The position numbers and the translations under genes are program-made. Below are positions 36,050-46,522 of a DNA stretch of 64,000 bases, piece after piece. The notes under the pieces were generated by a model. That model saw only the letters and a list, made by a program, of their open reading frames with translations. It made no database searches and was not told the DNA's origin. This DNA is from Desulfoglaeba alkanexedens ALDC (GTDB taxonomy: Bacteria > Desulfobacterota > Syntrophobacteria > Syntrophobacterales > DSM-9756), in the NCBI RefSeq assembly GCF_005377625.1, contig NZ_CP040098.1, forward strand, positions 1,481,501 to 1,545,500, read 5' to 3'. Position 1 is the first letter of the stretch; each line of letters opens with the position of its first letter.

Positions 36050-39000
36050 ATGCCGGTCTTGGCATCCATCAGTTGCGAGCTAATCCAGGAATCCTGCCTC
36101 GCGTCGCGGTATGTCGATAGGGGGCAGGAGTACAGGGATCCCAACCTGTTTGCAAGGCATCTGGGTCAAGCGGTCCTTGAGCGGTTCAGCGGTATCCGAC
36201 TGATCGGAGAAATAGAGCGCAGGGAAGGCGAAGAGACGTTCAAGGCGTTGCGCGATGCTCTGCGTGATGCTCTGTCGCGGACTTCTTTGGGGCAAGTCTG
36301 CCAAGCCGGATCACCCCCTTGGAGGGCAGTTCTCAGCCTCTATTTCGTTTGGACGGGGATATTCGCTTTCGGTGAGAAGGCGGGACACGATCTCTGGCCG
36401 CCCGTCATGGAAGGCCTGGGACTTCCGGTGGATGGGAACCTCGCGAATCGTTGCGGGCTGCTATTTGCCCAGTGCTTGAAAGAAAACAGGCTCGAGGAGT
36501 TTGAGGCGCTCAAGGATGGGCATCGCTTCGTGACCCGGATCCTCCTGCACGGCTTGATACCCCATAAGCATATCCATCGTTTCATCACTGATCTTATTGA
36601 GCCGGAGCTGCGGAGTCATCTCGGAGTTTACACCACCGGGGAGCATCTCGTCAGAAAATGGAAGCAGAAAGGAATGCTTGCTTACCTTCCGAGGCCCATT
36701 CAGCGCTTCATTGAACATGGCGATCCGGTCAACGTCAACATCGCCGAACGATTCCTCGACATGGCCAATCGTTGGGACGAGGACGACCCCGCTTTGTGGC
36801 GGCAGTGGGGCCTTCCCCAATACATGGTGAACGCCTTTAGAAACCATGTGAGGAGCCGGGATGGAGGCACCATCAGAAAGTCCTGGGCGCCGGCATCTAA
36901 GGAACGGCCGTATTTCTATTTCGATCTGCAGCAAAGCGAGGTACCCCTCCTGCATATCCCTGCCCAGCAAATGAAATCACCGGTCGATTTTCAGCTGAAG
37001 TGGAGGGACCTCCAAGGAGGGGAACGCCAACAATCTCTCCAGATGAACCTGACCCCGGTGGATGGTTCGCACTACACGGAGCCCCAGGATCTGGATGTCG
37101 GCCCCTGTGATGACGGCATCAATCTGGAAGCAAGAGATCGGTCATCCGGAACGGTTTCGACGCAGTTCATCCAGGCTCCCATGGCCACAAGCAACGGAGG
37201 GGCAAGGCTGCCTCTGTACCTGTTCAGTCGGTCAACGGGAAAGCTCTTGGATTTAGGTGGTGGTAAGAGGGCCCTTCCGGAAGAGCTGCTCCTGGTCTAT
37301 CCAAACGACTCTACTCTGGAAGTAAGGGGCGGACGCCTGTCGAGTGAACCGGAGCGCATGGCGGGCAGCTGGAGCGGATGGCAGTACGCTCTATGCACGC
37401 TCGAAAACGACGGGTCCTTCGATTACCGCGGACCGGACGCGAGCTTCCGCGCAGAGACCTCTGCAACGGTTGACTTTTCCTTCAACAGTCTGGGCGAAAC
37501 CCCTTACCTGGAAGGTCGCGGACAGGCTCCACCGTGGCTTCGGTCTCTTGAAGGTTGGCCGATCTTCAAGGATCCGGATCAAATAGCGGTCGTATGCCCT
37601 GAGGGGGGCTATCCCGTGTGGCGAAACGCCTTCGGGAAGTTGATACGACGAGATCAGACCGGGTTTACGCAGGCAATTGATCTTGCCTTCCGTAAGCAGG
37701 GCGCAGAATATGAAGTTGGAATCGCCTTCCCGCCACAGTGGGAGCCCGGAGTGTATGAGATCCATTTGCGGGGGCCTCTAGGCATCGAGGATGTGATCCT
37801 GCCTTTCATCTACCTTCCCTTATCGGATTTTGAGTTGGTCAGAGAACCGGAGACTGGGCCTGTCTCCGAGTTCCGTTTTCGCTGTGGCCAAAAGGTAGTG
37901 ATGGAGCCATTGTTCCACACCACCATGGGTGATGAGTCTGGGATAATCGTCCTGTCGCTGCAACAAGATCGAGGGCAGGCCTTCTGCGGTATCAAGGTGT
38001 TTGCCCATTCCAGGATGCCTGTGACTCTGCTTCTGGCTCGCAGTGATCTTCGATGGTCGCGACGGAGTGATCGAGGGCTGTTTCACTGGGACCTTTGGCG
38101 GTGTAGGCCGGAAGAAATTCCCGTGCAGCGCCTGGATGAGATCTCGGATGCCAGAGTAGCCGTCCAATTCGATAGTTTTTCTCCCGGTGGGGCACGGGGA
38201 CGAAGCCCCAAACTTCAACTTCTCTTGAAGACCTTGGGGGAGAAGACCGAAGAGGAGCAAACCCTCTATTCCTATGACGCCCCGGCGTTTCGAAGAAACG
38301 TAAACGACACGTGGCTCGTCGATCTGAAAAAGTTTTCCGACCTCATCAAGTCACTTCGCTCGGTGGAAGCCGCTGCCGTTACAGTGCGTTCCTTCGACGG
38401 ACGAGGCGAGCTCGTCCTGTTCACGATCTTGAAACATCCGGCATTCAAGGATTTTCGGGTTGAGCTGGCCGGAGGGGGTGAAAAGACCGAAAGACTAAAG
38501 ATATCCTGGACTCCACAGAGAAATGATCCTCAAACTGGACGTTTCGTAAGGATTTATCCGGAAGGCGAGCCCAGGGGTGGCACGTTATACCGTCTCCAGG
38601 ACGGTGCGGCGCCGCCTTTCGAGATTCCTATCGGAGCCACAGACAAACCGGGATGTTGGTACCTCAGGATGGAGGCCCATCGATCGCGGTTCGGAGCCTT
38701 GAGCGCCGCATCCGATTCAGCACCGTCTTTCAAGTGGTTGCGGGCGCCGCAAGGGTGGGCGGACTGGCTGGAATGGCCAGAGATCAAAGCAAAGGAAGCC
38801 CTAGAAAGAACCAGTGGCATCCAGGCTGTTAGCAAGGAGACTCTTCAGAGATCTTTCCCCTGGTCGAATTTTCTGGTTCGCTTCCATTACGACAAGGGAG
38901 AAGACTGTTTCGAGTGCATCAGATCCATGCTCGGGGAGAAGACCCTGGAGATCTTGCTTCCCTATACCCGTGGAACGGTTTGGGAGGCTAAGGCGGCATC

Positions 39001-39865
39001 GGGATCCAAAGTCTCGGTTCAGATCATTGATTCATCCGCGGAGCCAGCGACGCTCAAGAATCTCCTCTCAGGTAAAGAGCCGTGCGGGTGGTATACGATT
39101 CCAGACGAAATCGAACTGGAGCTATCCATGCTTTATTCGCATCGCGATCTTGGAAAGGCGGGCTCTCTATGGAAATGTAGGAAGACTATGAAAGATGATG
39201 AGGTCTGTTTCCTGTCCGATGCGGGCCGAGAACTGGATCTCCCCGTTTGGCTGGAAGATGCCGTTTACCCCGATCAAACGGGGAGTCTCCTGGCCCGCTG
39301 CGACTTGGAGCAATGCTGGTATGCCGCACCTTACCTGCCTATCCTCAAACACATCGGGCGTAGCGACCTTTTCTTCGCTGAGCCCAAAAAGGATCCGGAG
39401 CAACCTGTACAAAAGCGGCGCCCCCAGGCTCACAACACGGGGCTTACTACCTTGGGCGAGCTGATAAAGGCTCAAGATTGGAAAACCTTCACACATCAAT
39501 ACTTCGAGGTCTGCAAGCCGCAGGAAAGGACTGAGGCGGACTCTCTTGTTGAACAGTGGCAAAAATGGGGAAAGCGAACGACCGTCAATCGTTTTCTTGG
39601 AAGGATGGTTATGGGTCGCCTCAGGAAGGATGGACCCAATGGGCTTTCGGGAGTGGCCGCCTTCATTGCGAGGCTGCGTGCGCGCGAACTTTGGACTGAC
39701 GCCGTTCGTGGATGGGGGGCAGACGGGGGTAAAGGGATCGATCGTCTCTATGAGAGAACGCTGGAACTCGTTCGCAAGACGACTCCGAAAGCCTTCCTGC
39801 GAGATCTCATTCTGAGCGAAATCATCATCTCCTGGTACTGGAATCAGCCACTGGCAAAAATTTGA
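36050..39865 (+). CDS. Large protein of a DruH-DruE-like (Druantia type III-like) defence pair
   Basis: 1271 aa; ATG with GGGAGG upstream. No enzymatic motif is evident. The N-terminal about 270 residues are helical with aromatic positions (WRAVLSLYFVWTGIFAFGEK, HRFVTRILLHGLIPHKHIHR, LPRPIQRFIEHGD), followed by a long beta-rich middle (repeated strand-rich blocks such as GVYEIHLRGPLGIEDVILPF) and a helical C-terminus. It lies 56 bp upstream of a 2062-aa DUF1998 helicase. That size pairing and order match Druantia type III, where DruH (YjiT/STY4851-like, about 1.1-1.3 kaa from memory) precedes DruE. I could not align it to DruH, so the name rests on context. No frame damage. Confidence 0.65.
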   Translation: MPVLASISCELIQESCLASRYVDRGQEYRDPNLFARHLGQAVLERFSGIRLIGEIERREGEETFKALRDALRDALSRTSLGQVCQAGSPPWRAVLSLYFVWTGIFAFGEKAGHDLWPPVMEGLGLPVDGNLANRCGLLFAQCLKENRLEEFEALKDGHRFVTRILLHGLIPHKHIHRFITDLIEPELRSHLGVYTTGEHLVRKWKQKGMLAYLPRPIQRFIEHGDPVNVNIAERFLDMANRWDEDDPALWRQWGLPQYMVNAFRNHVRSRDGGTIRKSWAPASKERPYFYFDLQQSEVPLLHIPAQQMKSPVDFQLKWRDLQGGERQQSLQMNLTPVDGSHYTEPQDLDVGPCDDGINLEARDRSSGTVSTQFIQAPMATSNGGARLPLYLFSRSTGKLLDLGGGKRALPEELLLVYPNDSTLEVRGGRLSSEPERMAGSWSGWQYALCTLENDGSFDYRGPDASFRAETSATVDFSFNSLGETPYLEGRGQAPPWLRSLEGWPIFKDPDQIAVVCPEGGYPVWRNAFGKLIRRDQTGFTQAIDLAFRKQGAEYEVGIAFPPQWEPGVYEIHLRGPLGIEDVILPFIYLPLSDFELVREPETGPVSEFRFRCGQKVVMEPLFHTTMGDESGIIVLSLQQDRGQAFCGIKVFAHSRMPVTLLLARSDLRWSRRSDRGLFHWDLWRCRPEEIPVQRLDEISDARVAVQFDSFSPGGARGRSPKLQLLLKTLGEKTEEEQTLYSYDAPAFRRNVNDTWLVDLKKFSDLIKSLRSVEAAAVTVRSFDGRGELVLFTILKHPAFKDFRVELAGGGEKTERLKISWTPQRNDPQTGRFVRIYPEGEPRGGTLYRLQDGAAPPFEIPIGATDKPGCWYLRMEAHRSRFGALSAASDSAPSFKWLRAPQGWADWLEWPEIKAKEALERTSGIQAVSKETLQRSFPWSNFLVRFHYDKGEDCFECIRSMLGEKTLEILLPYTRGTVWEAKAASGSKVSVQIIDSSAEPATLKNLLSGKEPCGWYTIPDEIELELSMLYSHRDLGKAGSLWKCRKTMKDDEVCFLSDAGRELDLPVWLEDAVYPDQTGSLLARCDLEQCWYAAPYLPILKHIGRSDLFFAEPKKDPEQPVQKRRPQAHNTGLTTLGELIKAQDWKTFTHQYFEVCKPQERTEADSLVEQWQKWGKRTTVNRFLGRMVMGRLRKDGPNGLSGVAAFIARLRARELWTDAVRGWGADGGKGIDRLYERTLELVRKTTPKAFLRDLILSEIIISWYWNQPLAKI

Positions 39866-39921
39866 GCCGGCGAGCATGAAGGAATGTCTCGTTCTGTCTC
39901 AGGAATGGAGGGAATGTCAGC

Positions 39922-42900
39922 GTGCTTCAACGAATAGACCCGATTGCCACGAGTGAAGACATCCGCGAAACTTATTTGCGTTACCTCACCACGACCTTCG
40001 GGCTTAAGAACCCTGAGCTGACAAAGCAATTTCGGGATCTGGCGAGAGACACCGAAGGGCTGTTCAAGGGCCCCATTCTGGAGGCCACACCAAAGTACTC
40101 TAAAGATAAATCTCTCCTGGAAATGCTGACGGAGCCCCATCCCATTCTCAGTGACCAGTTCCTAAACTATGCTCCAGGTCTAGACGAAAACGAGGTCGTT
40201 CATTGCATATCTCTGGAACGGAAACTCTACACCCACCAAGGTAGGGCGATTCGGAAGATCGTCGGGCAGAATCGAAACGTGGTCGTCGCGACGGGTACGG
40301 GTTCGGGAAAGACGGAATGCTTTCTGCTGCCGATCATCGATCATCTTTTGAAAGAAAGGGCAGCAAACCGTTTGGGGCCTGGAGTGCGAGCGCTCTTGGT
40401 CTATCCGATGAACGCACTGGCGAACGACCAGGTGATCAGGTTGCGCAAATTACTGCCCGCCGAAACAGGCATCACTTTCGGGAGGTATACCGGGCAGACG
40501 AAGCAGACTTACCGGCAGGGCTTGGACGCATTTCAACAGGAGAACGACCGGATTCCACAAGTCAATGAACTATTCTGCAGGGACCAGATTCTCGGCAAAG
40601 AGCCGATCAACGGAAAAGACTGGCCACATAAGGGATATCCGCCCTTGGTCGGTCCCCCGCATATTCTTCTCACAAATTTTGCCATGCTTGAATACTTGCT
40701 GATGCGGCCCCAAGACTCAGTGCTGTTCGATGGGGTACAGGGCGAAACCTGGCGATTCCTCGTTCTCGATGAAGCGCACATCTACACCGGCGCACAGGGG
40801 ACAGAAATCAGCTATTTGATGCGTCGTCTCAAGGATCGCGTGTGCCGGTCTCAGCAAGGGAAGCTGCTCTGTATTGCCACCAGTGCAACGATCGGTGCGG
40901 GCAATGACGAGAGCCTGACGATAATCGCCAGATCTTTTGAAAATCTCTTCGGTGAGACCTTCGAAAAAGAGGACATCATCACCGGCGAGGTGGTGCCTCT
41001 GCAGAACTTTGTCAGCGGATTTCCCGAATGGGGGAATGGAAGCGCCGACTTCTATCAGGCCATCTGGGACAAGGTCGGTCAGGATTATTCCTCGAGTAGT
41101 GAGTTGGCCGTCGTTTTTTCCGAACTCCTGTGCGGCAATTGCGAGAAAGACGGATGGCCGAACAGGGAAGTATGTGAGAGGGCGATTGAAGCAGCACGAG
41201 GTGTTTCGGGAGTTGATCCTTCCATGGAGAGACTCCTTTTCAATCTCTTGGCGGGTGACCGGCGGGCCCGGCAGTTGGTCGATCGCATTGAAGGAGGCCC
41301 TGCAGATCTGCGCAGTATCGCCGAATCGTTGTGGACGATCAGCGGTGCTGACGGTGATGTTGAAGCAGCCAAAAGGAACCTGATCGTCCTTGTTGATCTC
41401 GCTTCACGAGCGCGTCCCGAAGAGGATAGTGCCGCTCTCCTTTCCGCTCGTTACCATTTCTTTGTGCGCAGCCTTGAGGGATTATCCATTTGCTTCGCCG
41501 GCGCCGGCGATCAGGGCGAAAAAACCTTGAGTCCTCGCTTGTTGGTCGGACGGCACCACGAAGTTCCCGATGCCCCCGGAGGTCCTGCCGTTGCTTTCGA
41601 GCTGCAGGCTTGTGGTCGCTGTGGGCAGCCGTTCCTTAAAGGTCAGTTGACACCAGATGGTCGGTTCATCTCTTACCCTCGCAGGCAGAAATTGGGCGAA
41701 CAGCCGAGAAGCAACGACTACTTCTCCATTGATTTGGACAGTGTGGTCGACTCGGCGGAAGATGAGGAGCCGTTGAGGGATGAGAAGCCCCCCGTTTCAG
41801 GATTCGAAGAAGAAGAGGGGGAATCAGGCACTCGCAATCGGGTTCGTCAGACAATACTCGGAGATATTCAGTATGTCTGTGCGCGCTGCGGCCTCTTAAC
41901 AGATCTCAATGATCGAGCATGCCCGTCGTGCATGAGAACTGGAGAGCGAATCTCTTATGAATGGGTGCCGGTGCGCCGGGTGACACCCGTCAATGGAAAG
42001 ACGATCACCGTCTGCCCCGCTTGCGGCGGACAGAAGCATCACGGAGGCTCAATCATCCGTGCCTTTTCACCGGGTGATGACGCTGCTGGAGCGGTTTTGG
42101 CCCAGTGTCTGCTCACCAACATCCCGGCCAGCTCCGAAGGAACATCGATCAAAAAGAGGGACCAGGAAGAACGAAAGCCCAAGAGCCGGTTTGCGGGGCT
42201 GCTCTCCGTTAATGCTGCGGCGAGCACCCCTCAAGGCAAGCGGCGTTTGTTGGCCTTCAGCGATTCACGGCAAGATGCAGCTTATTTCGCAACATATCTG
42301 AACCGAACCGCCAACCAGATCCTCCACCGCCAGATGATCGTCAAGGCGGCTAGGAGATTTCTATCTGATACCCCGGGTGTATCCGCCTTCGATGTGAACG
42401 ATCTCCTCAACCCCATGATCAGCGTCGCTCAGGAAACCGGCCTGTTCGACGCGAAGGACACCGAAGGCACTAAGATCCTGGAAGTCAGCAAATGGCTGAA
42501 TGCTGAGCTCGCGAATATTCAGAGGCGCCAGGGACTTGAAGGCGTTGGTCTGATTTCCTGGGATCTCAAATGCAGCGATCGGCTTCATGAGTATGCGGCG
42601 GACGTCGAGGGCGAGCTCGAGCGGGACTATGGCCTAGATGCCAAGGCATTTGTTCTTCTTCTGAAGATCCTGCTCACCGAATTGCGGCGGCAAAACGTTC
42701 TTCAATCCATCAAGGGGGTGCGGTTGCAGGATGTCTACTTCTGGCCCCGCAATCGACCTTACACCATCCGGCCAAATGGCGTGAATAGCAGACTTTCCAT
42801 CGCGTCGTGGCTTCCCCAAACAACCCGAAACATGCGGTCCGATTTCATCGAGAGAGTATTTCTCAAACTGGGTCGTACTGTGGACAAGGGCATCGTAGAA

Positions 42901-45900
42901 AAGCTGCTTGATGATCTCTGGACACTGTCCATGGCTGAAGGGTTAGGTATCTGGGAGGAGACCTCGGTCAAGAGACTTTGGGGGGATAGAGGTCAGGATG
43001 AGGTCGCCTGGCGCCTCAGATGGGATGCATGGATCGGCCGCATGAATGACGGTGAAAACGCATCCTTGTACAAGTGCCAAACCTGTGGAAACATTTCCCA
43101 GTATAACCTAAAGGGTGTCTGCCCAACTTACCGTTGTCCAGGTCCTCTTGCCGAAATAAATCCCGACATTGAGTTTTCAGATAATCACTACCGTTATCTG
43201 TACACACGAATGGAGCCTGTGTCTTTACTGGCACTGGAACATACGGCCCAGATCACCACTCAAGAAGGGGCGGAGAGGCAAAACAATTTCACAAGTGATG
43301 GACACCCTCTCAATGTACTTTCATGCTCGACGACCTTTGAGCTGGGAGTCGATGTGGGGCAATTGCATTCGGTTTTCCTTAGAAATGTTCCGCCTGGAGT
43401 AGCCAACTATGTGCAACGGGCGGGACGCGCCGGTCGCCGGTGGAGTGCCGCAGCTTACGTTTTGACCTTTTGCCGGTGCAGGCCGCATGATCTGGGACAT
43501 TTTGCCGGAGCCGAAAAACTGATTTCCGGTAAGGTTCAGCCGCCGAGAATCCAAATCGAGAATCTCCGGATTGCTCGGAGACATTTGCATGCTACCACGC
43601 TCTCGCATTTTTGGAGATTTCATCATCCCGAGCTATTCGATGGCAGCTCAGGGAAAAACCGTGGCAGTGTGGAATGGATGTTCTTCAACCAACAGGAGAG
43701 CGGTGCGCAGAAGCTTCATCAGTGGCTGAGTGGACAACCTACCAAACTGCGTGAAGAGTTGACCAGAATCTTTCCCGCATCCATTGCAAAAGACCTGCAG
43801 ATTGTTGATTGGTATTGGATTCCGGAGCTGGTAAGCCCACCACGGGATGAAGCACCAACCGTTTGGGAAGGACGATTGGGACTGGCGCAATCGGAGCTCC
43901 TCTCCGAATACGGTGCCTACAAGGAGCTCCAGAAAAACAAGCCCGCATTGCACGGGTATTCCGAGAGACAGATGAAAAGGCTGCGTGAAAGGCAACTACT
44001 TGGTTTTCTCGCCTCACGAAACGTCCTTCCGAAATACGGTTTTCCAGTCGATGTGGTGTCCCTAAAAGTGGAAAGCAAGGAGGAGTGGGCGTTACGAGTT
44101 GAATTGGATCGAGACCTGAAAATCGCCCTCAGCGAGTATGCCCCCGGCTGCACCTTGGTTGCCAATGGGAAAGTGATCAAAAGTTATGCCTTGGAGAGAA
44201 TCGCAGGAAAAGCGTGGCCGGAGTATCGTTTTGCCGTTTGTGGGCAGTGCGGAAAATTCCACAGGAGCAAAACCGTCGACGAGGAAGTGCAAAGTCCGTG
44301 TGAGTGTGGCCAAGATCTAAAAGATTCCGGGAGTACGGAAATCCAAGGAAGATTCCTTGAGCCGAGCTTCGGTTTTCGAACCTTCCTGGAAGAGGATGGT
44401 CAGGAGCCGGTTGAAGTGCGGCCTCAAAGGACTTTCGCCTCCCAGGTATATTTTTCTCACTACCAAGTGGCGCCGCCTTCTGACTTCATTGAAGAAGGTG
44501 ATCCCGATCCGATGGCGGGGATTAGAATCAAAAAGAGCTATTCGCGCTATGGCGTTCTCACGGTGGTCAACCCGGGCATTCAGAAACGCGGTTTCTGGAT
44601 TTGCCCTTCCTGTGGCTATGGCGATTCCGTTGTCGCCGGACGGCCGAAAAACCACAAGACGCCGTGGGGCTCGCCTTGCAGAGGCACACCTCGCATTGTC
44701 TTCCTTGGCCATGAATTCCAAAGTGACGTGCTGGAGCTGCGTTTCAGTGGTGGCTTGGCGGACGTAAGCGATCAAGGGTTTTGGTTCTCCCTGACAGCCG
44801 CTCTACTGGCCGGGGCATCCAAGGCTCTGGAAATTGAGCGAGGCGATATAGACGGCACCGTCCTTCGTTACGGGGGAACGGGTTATCGTGCCATCGTTCT
44901 TTTTGACAGCGTGCCCGGTGGAGCTGGCCACGTTCAGCGAATTGCCGGCGAGTTGCGCAAGGTGATGGAAGCTGCTCTTGAAATCGCCGACGCCTGCACC
45001 GGTTGCTCACGGGATCAGTCCTGCAATCGATGCTTGCGAGACTATCGAAACCAGTACGCTCATGATCTGCTGAGAAGAGGGCCGGTTGCAGACTTCCTGA
45101 TGAAAGCATTGGGAGGGCTGTATCACCAAGGCGCGAACGGGTTCATTCCCCTTGGACTCACGGACCCGGGCCAATGGCTAAGCCAACAGATGAGAAGAGC
45201 GGAGAAGCTCTATCTCGTGATCGACAAGATTCCCAGGATCGGAGATGGAGCACCCGCGTCCAACGGTCTGTACAACCTTCTACATGGCGTCTGTGCAAAA
45301 GGAGCTCGGATTCACCTGTTCTTCCGCAATGTTGCGAAAACCATCTCTGCTGCCGATCCCGTATTGAAAGCGTCTCTTCACAGGCTAACGCTTCTGAGCG
45401 ATTTCCCCAATGTTGAGATCAGATTGTTCGACGGTCCTCTTCCAATTGAAGCGCCGCTTTACATAGAAGCAGAGTCGAACGCGTTGGTTGTCCGTTGGCC
45501 AAAGGGGGGGGACCCGTTCGAGAAAGCGGACCACATCGAAATTTCGACTTACTCAGAATACACTGACAAGGTGCAAGATTCTTACAAGGCGGCAATCAAG
45601 AAAGGGATCGGCGAAGTATGGAATTTCGCGAAATATGAAGATCTCCTTCAAGGGACAAGGGTAATCCACATACCCGACGGAGAGAGGAAGAGCTGGAAGG
45701 AGATTCTATCCGGCTATCTTCCATCGTCTATTGAAGCAGTGGAGATTTACGATCGGTACCTGCGAAACCGTTTTCAGTTCAAGAGCTTGGCCATGTTCCT
45801 GGATGCATTATGCGAAAAGGCTTCGGGTGATGGGATGGCGGTCGAGGTCACAACAACCAGCGACGAACCGAAACTCGTCCAGCATCAGTTCAATGTGCTT

Positions 45901-46110
45901 CAGGAGAGCCTGGCGCCTCATGGAGTCAAGCTCAGATACTCCATTCATAATCCCAACAAAGAGCTTCCTCATTACCGCAGAGTGCTGATTCGTTCGAGGG
46001 ACAGGCTGGCTTCGATCTGGTTGGACCGGGGGTTGGATATTTATCGATTCGAGGACCTCCAGAAACCTGCGTACATGACACTGGAAACCTACGTGGTCAT
46101 CGAAGGGTGA
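39922..46110 (+). CDS. DruE-like giant DEAD/DEAH helicase with DUF1998 and MIT_C-like C-terminal domain
   Basis: 2062 aa, GTG start behind GGAGGG. Helicase core: Walker A VVATGTGSGKTECFLLPI (about residue 120-130), RFLVLDEAHIYTGAQGTEIS (motif II), IATSATIG (motif III), then after zinc-finger-like Cys clusters LLAFSDSRQDAAYFATYL, LSCSTTFELGVDVG and VQRAGRAGRR (motifs IV-VI). Next is a DUF1998/MZB region (IVLFDSVPGGAGHVQRIAGE, CTGCSRDQSCNRCLRDYRNQ). The last about 150 residues (EIYDRYLRNRFQFKSLAMFL ... RGLDIYRFED) resemble the PLD-like MIT_C domain. Size and architecture fit DruE. Likely a nucleic-acid translocase in anti-phage defence with the upstream 1271-aa protein. Confidence 0.82.
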   Translation: MLQRIDPIATSEDIRETYLRYLTTTFGLKNPELTKQFRDLARDTEGLFKGPILEATPKYSKDKSLLEMLTEPHPILSDQFLNYAPGLDENEVVHCISLERKLYTHQGRAIRKIVGQNRNVVVATGTGSGKTECFLLPIIDHLLKERAANRLGPGVRALLVYPMNALANDQVIRLRKLLPAETGITFGRYTGQTKQTYRQGLDAFQQENDRIPQVNELFCRDQILGKEPINGKDWPHKGYPPLVGPPHILLTNFAMLEYLLMRPQDSVLFDGVQGETWRFLVLDEAHIYTGAQGTEISYLMRRLKDRVCRSQQGKLLCIATSATIGAGNDESLTIIARSFENLFGETFEKEDIITGEVVPLQNFVSGFPEWGNGSADFYQAIWDKVGQDYSSSSELAVVFSELLCGNCEKDGWPNREVCERAIEAARGVSGVDPSMERLLFNLLAGDRRARQLVDRIEGGPADLRSIAESLWTISGADGDVEAAKRNLIVLVDLASRARPEEDSAALLSARYHFFVRSLEGLSICFAGAGDQGEKTLSPRLLVGRHHEVPDAPGGPAVAFELQACGRCGQPFLKGQLTPDGRFISYPRRQKLGEQPRSNDYFSIDLDSVVDSAEDEEPLRDEKPPVSGFEEEEGESGTRNRVRQTILGDIQYVCARCGLLTDLNDRACPSCMRTGERISYEWVPVRRVTPVNGKTITVCPACGGQKHHGGSIIRAFSPGDDAAGAVLAQCLLTNIPASSEGTSIKKRDQEERKPKSRFAGLLSVNAAASTPQGKRRLLAFSDSRQDAAYFATYLNRTANQILHRQMIVKAARRFLSDTPGVSAFDVNDLLNPMISVAQETGLFDAKDTEGTKILEVSKWLNAELANIQRRQGLEGVGLISWDLKCSDRLHEYAADVEGELERDYGLDAKAFVLLLKILLTELRRQNVLQSIKGVRLQDVYFWPRNRPYTIRPNGVNSRLSIASWLPQTTRNMRSDFIERVFLKLGRTVDKGIVEKLLDDLWTLSMAEGLGIWEETSVKRLWGDRGQDEVAWRLRWDAWIGRMNDGENASLYKCQTCGNISQYNLKGVCPTYRCPGPLAEINPDIEFSDNHYRYLYTRMEPVSLLALEHTAQITTQEGAERQNNFTSDGHPLNVLSCSTTFELGVDVGQLHSVFLRNVPPGVANYVQRAGRAGRRWSAAAYVLTFCRCRPHDLGHFAGAEKLISGKVQPPRIQIENLRIARRHLHATTLSHFWRFHHPELFDGSSGKNRGSVEWMFFNQQESGAQKLHQWLSGQPTKLREELTRIFPASIAKDLQIVDWYWIPELVSPPRDEAPTVWEGRLGLAQSELLSEYGAYKELQKNKPALHGYSERQMKRLRERQLLGFLASRNVLPKYGFPVDVVSLKVESKEEWALRVELDRDLKIALSEYAPGCTLVANGKVIKSYALERIAGKAWPEYRFAVCGQCGKFHRSKTVDEEVQSPCECGQDLKDSGSTEIQGRFLEPSFGFRTFLEEDGQEPVEVRPQRTFASQVYFSHYQVAPPSDFIEEGDPDPMAGIRIKKSYSRYGVLTVVNPGIQKRGFWICPSCGYGDSVVAGRPKNHKTPWGSPCRGTPRIVFLGHEFQSDVLELRFSGGLADVSDQGFWFSLTAALLAGASKALEIERGDIDGTVLRYGGTGYRAIVLFDSVPGGAGHVQRIAGELRKVMEAALEIADACTGCSRDQSCNRCLRDYRNQYAHDLLRRGPVADFLMKALGGLYHQGANGFIPLGLTDPGQWLSQQMRRAEKLYLVIDKIPRIGDGAPASNGLYNLLHGVCAKGARIHLFFRNVAKTISAADPVLKASLHRLTLLSDFPNVEIRLFDGPLPIEAPLYIEAESNALVVRWPKGGDPFEKADHIEISTYSEYTDKVQDSYKAAIKKGIGEVWNFAKYEDLLQGTRVIHIPDGERKSWKEILSGYLPSSIEAVEIYDRYLRNRFQFKSLAMFLDALCEKASGDGMAVEVTTTSDEPKLVQHQFNVLQESLAPHGVKLRYSIHNPNKELPHYRRVLIRSRDRLASIWLDRGLDIYRFEDLQKPAYMTLETYVVIEG

Positions 46111-46522
46111 GGTTTGGCTGCAATTGAGCTTCGTGGATGTCTCCTGCGGAATGTGTCAATGCGAATGAGACACTTGCGGTTGGTAATTAGACTCTCACAG
46201 CATTACTCGATGGCCTGTTGATCCAAGCGACAGGGCCATCGGCCTGATTTCGGAGTTCGCCACGGGCACGGGCCGAGCGTCAACCGGCATCAAATCGATT
46301 TGTCGCGACATGACCGGAGAACCGAATCGAGCTTTTCGCAACCGACCGTGACCGGCTGGCGTTCCTCCTCGAAACGGACGCCGCCCTTGACCTGGACCTC
46401 GAGATGCTCGACGCCCATGGTCAATTTTCGGTTGTCACTACGAGCCAGGCGCGCCACGAGTCGCGGCCCAGCGTTTTCAGGGGCCGGGAATTCCGGGCCG
46501 TCCACGTCCTCCGGAACCCGTC
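46111..46522. other. Boundary between the accessory island and core genes, with a possible gene remnant
   Basis: No complete gene. On the minus strand 46418-46290 reads MGVEHLEVQVKGGVRFEEER and ends VGCEKLDSVLRSCRDKSI, with normal composition and a frame open further upstream; it may be the 3' end of a truncated gene, family unknown. The part from 46111 to 46289 shows nothing recognised. Confidence 0.35.

Noticed and set aside
7785-46110. A single Druantia type I system formed by the DUF4338 gene and the DruE-like helicase
   Set aside because: They are about 30 kb apart on opposite strands, and DruB, DruC and DruD are not seen. Each has closer partners of its own.
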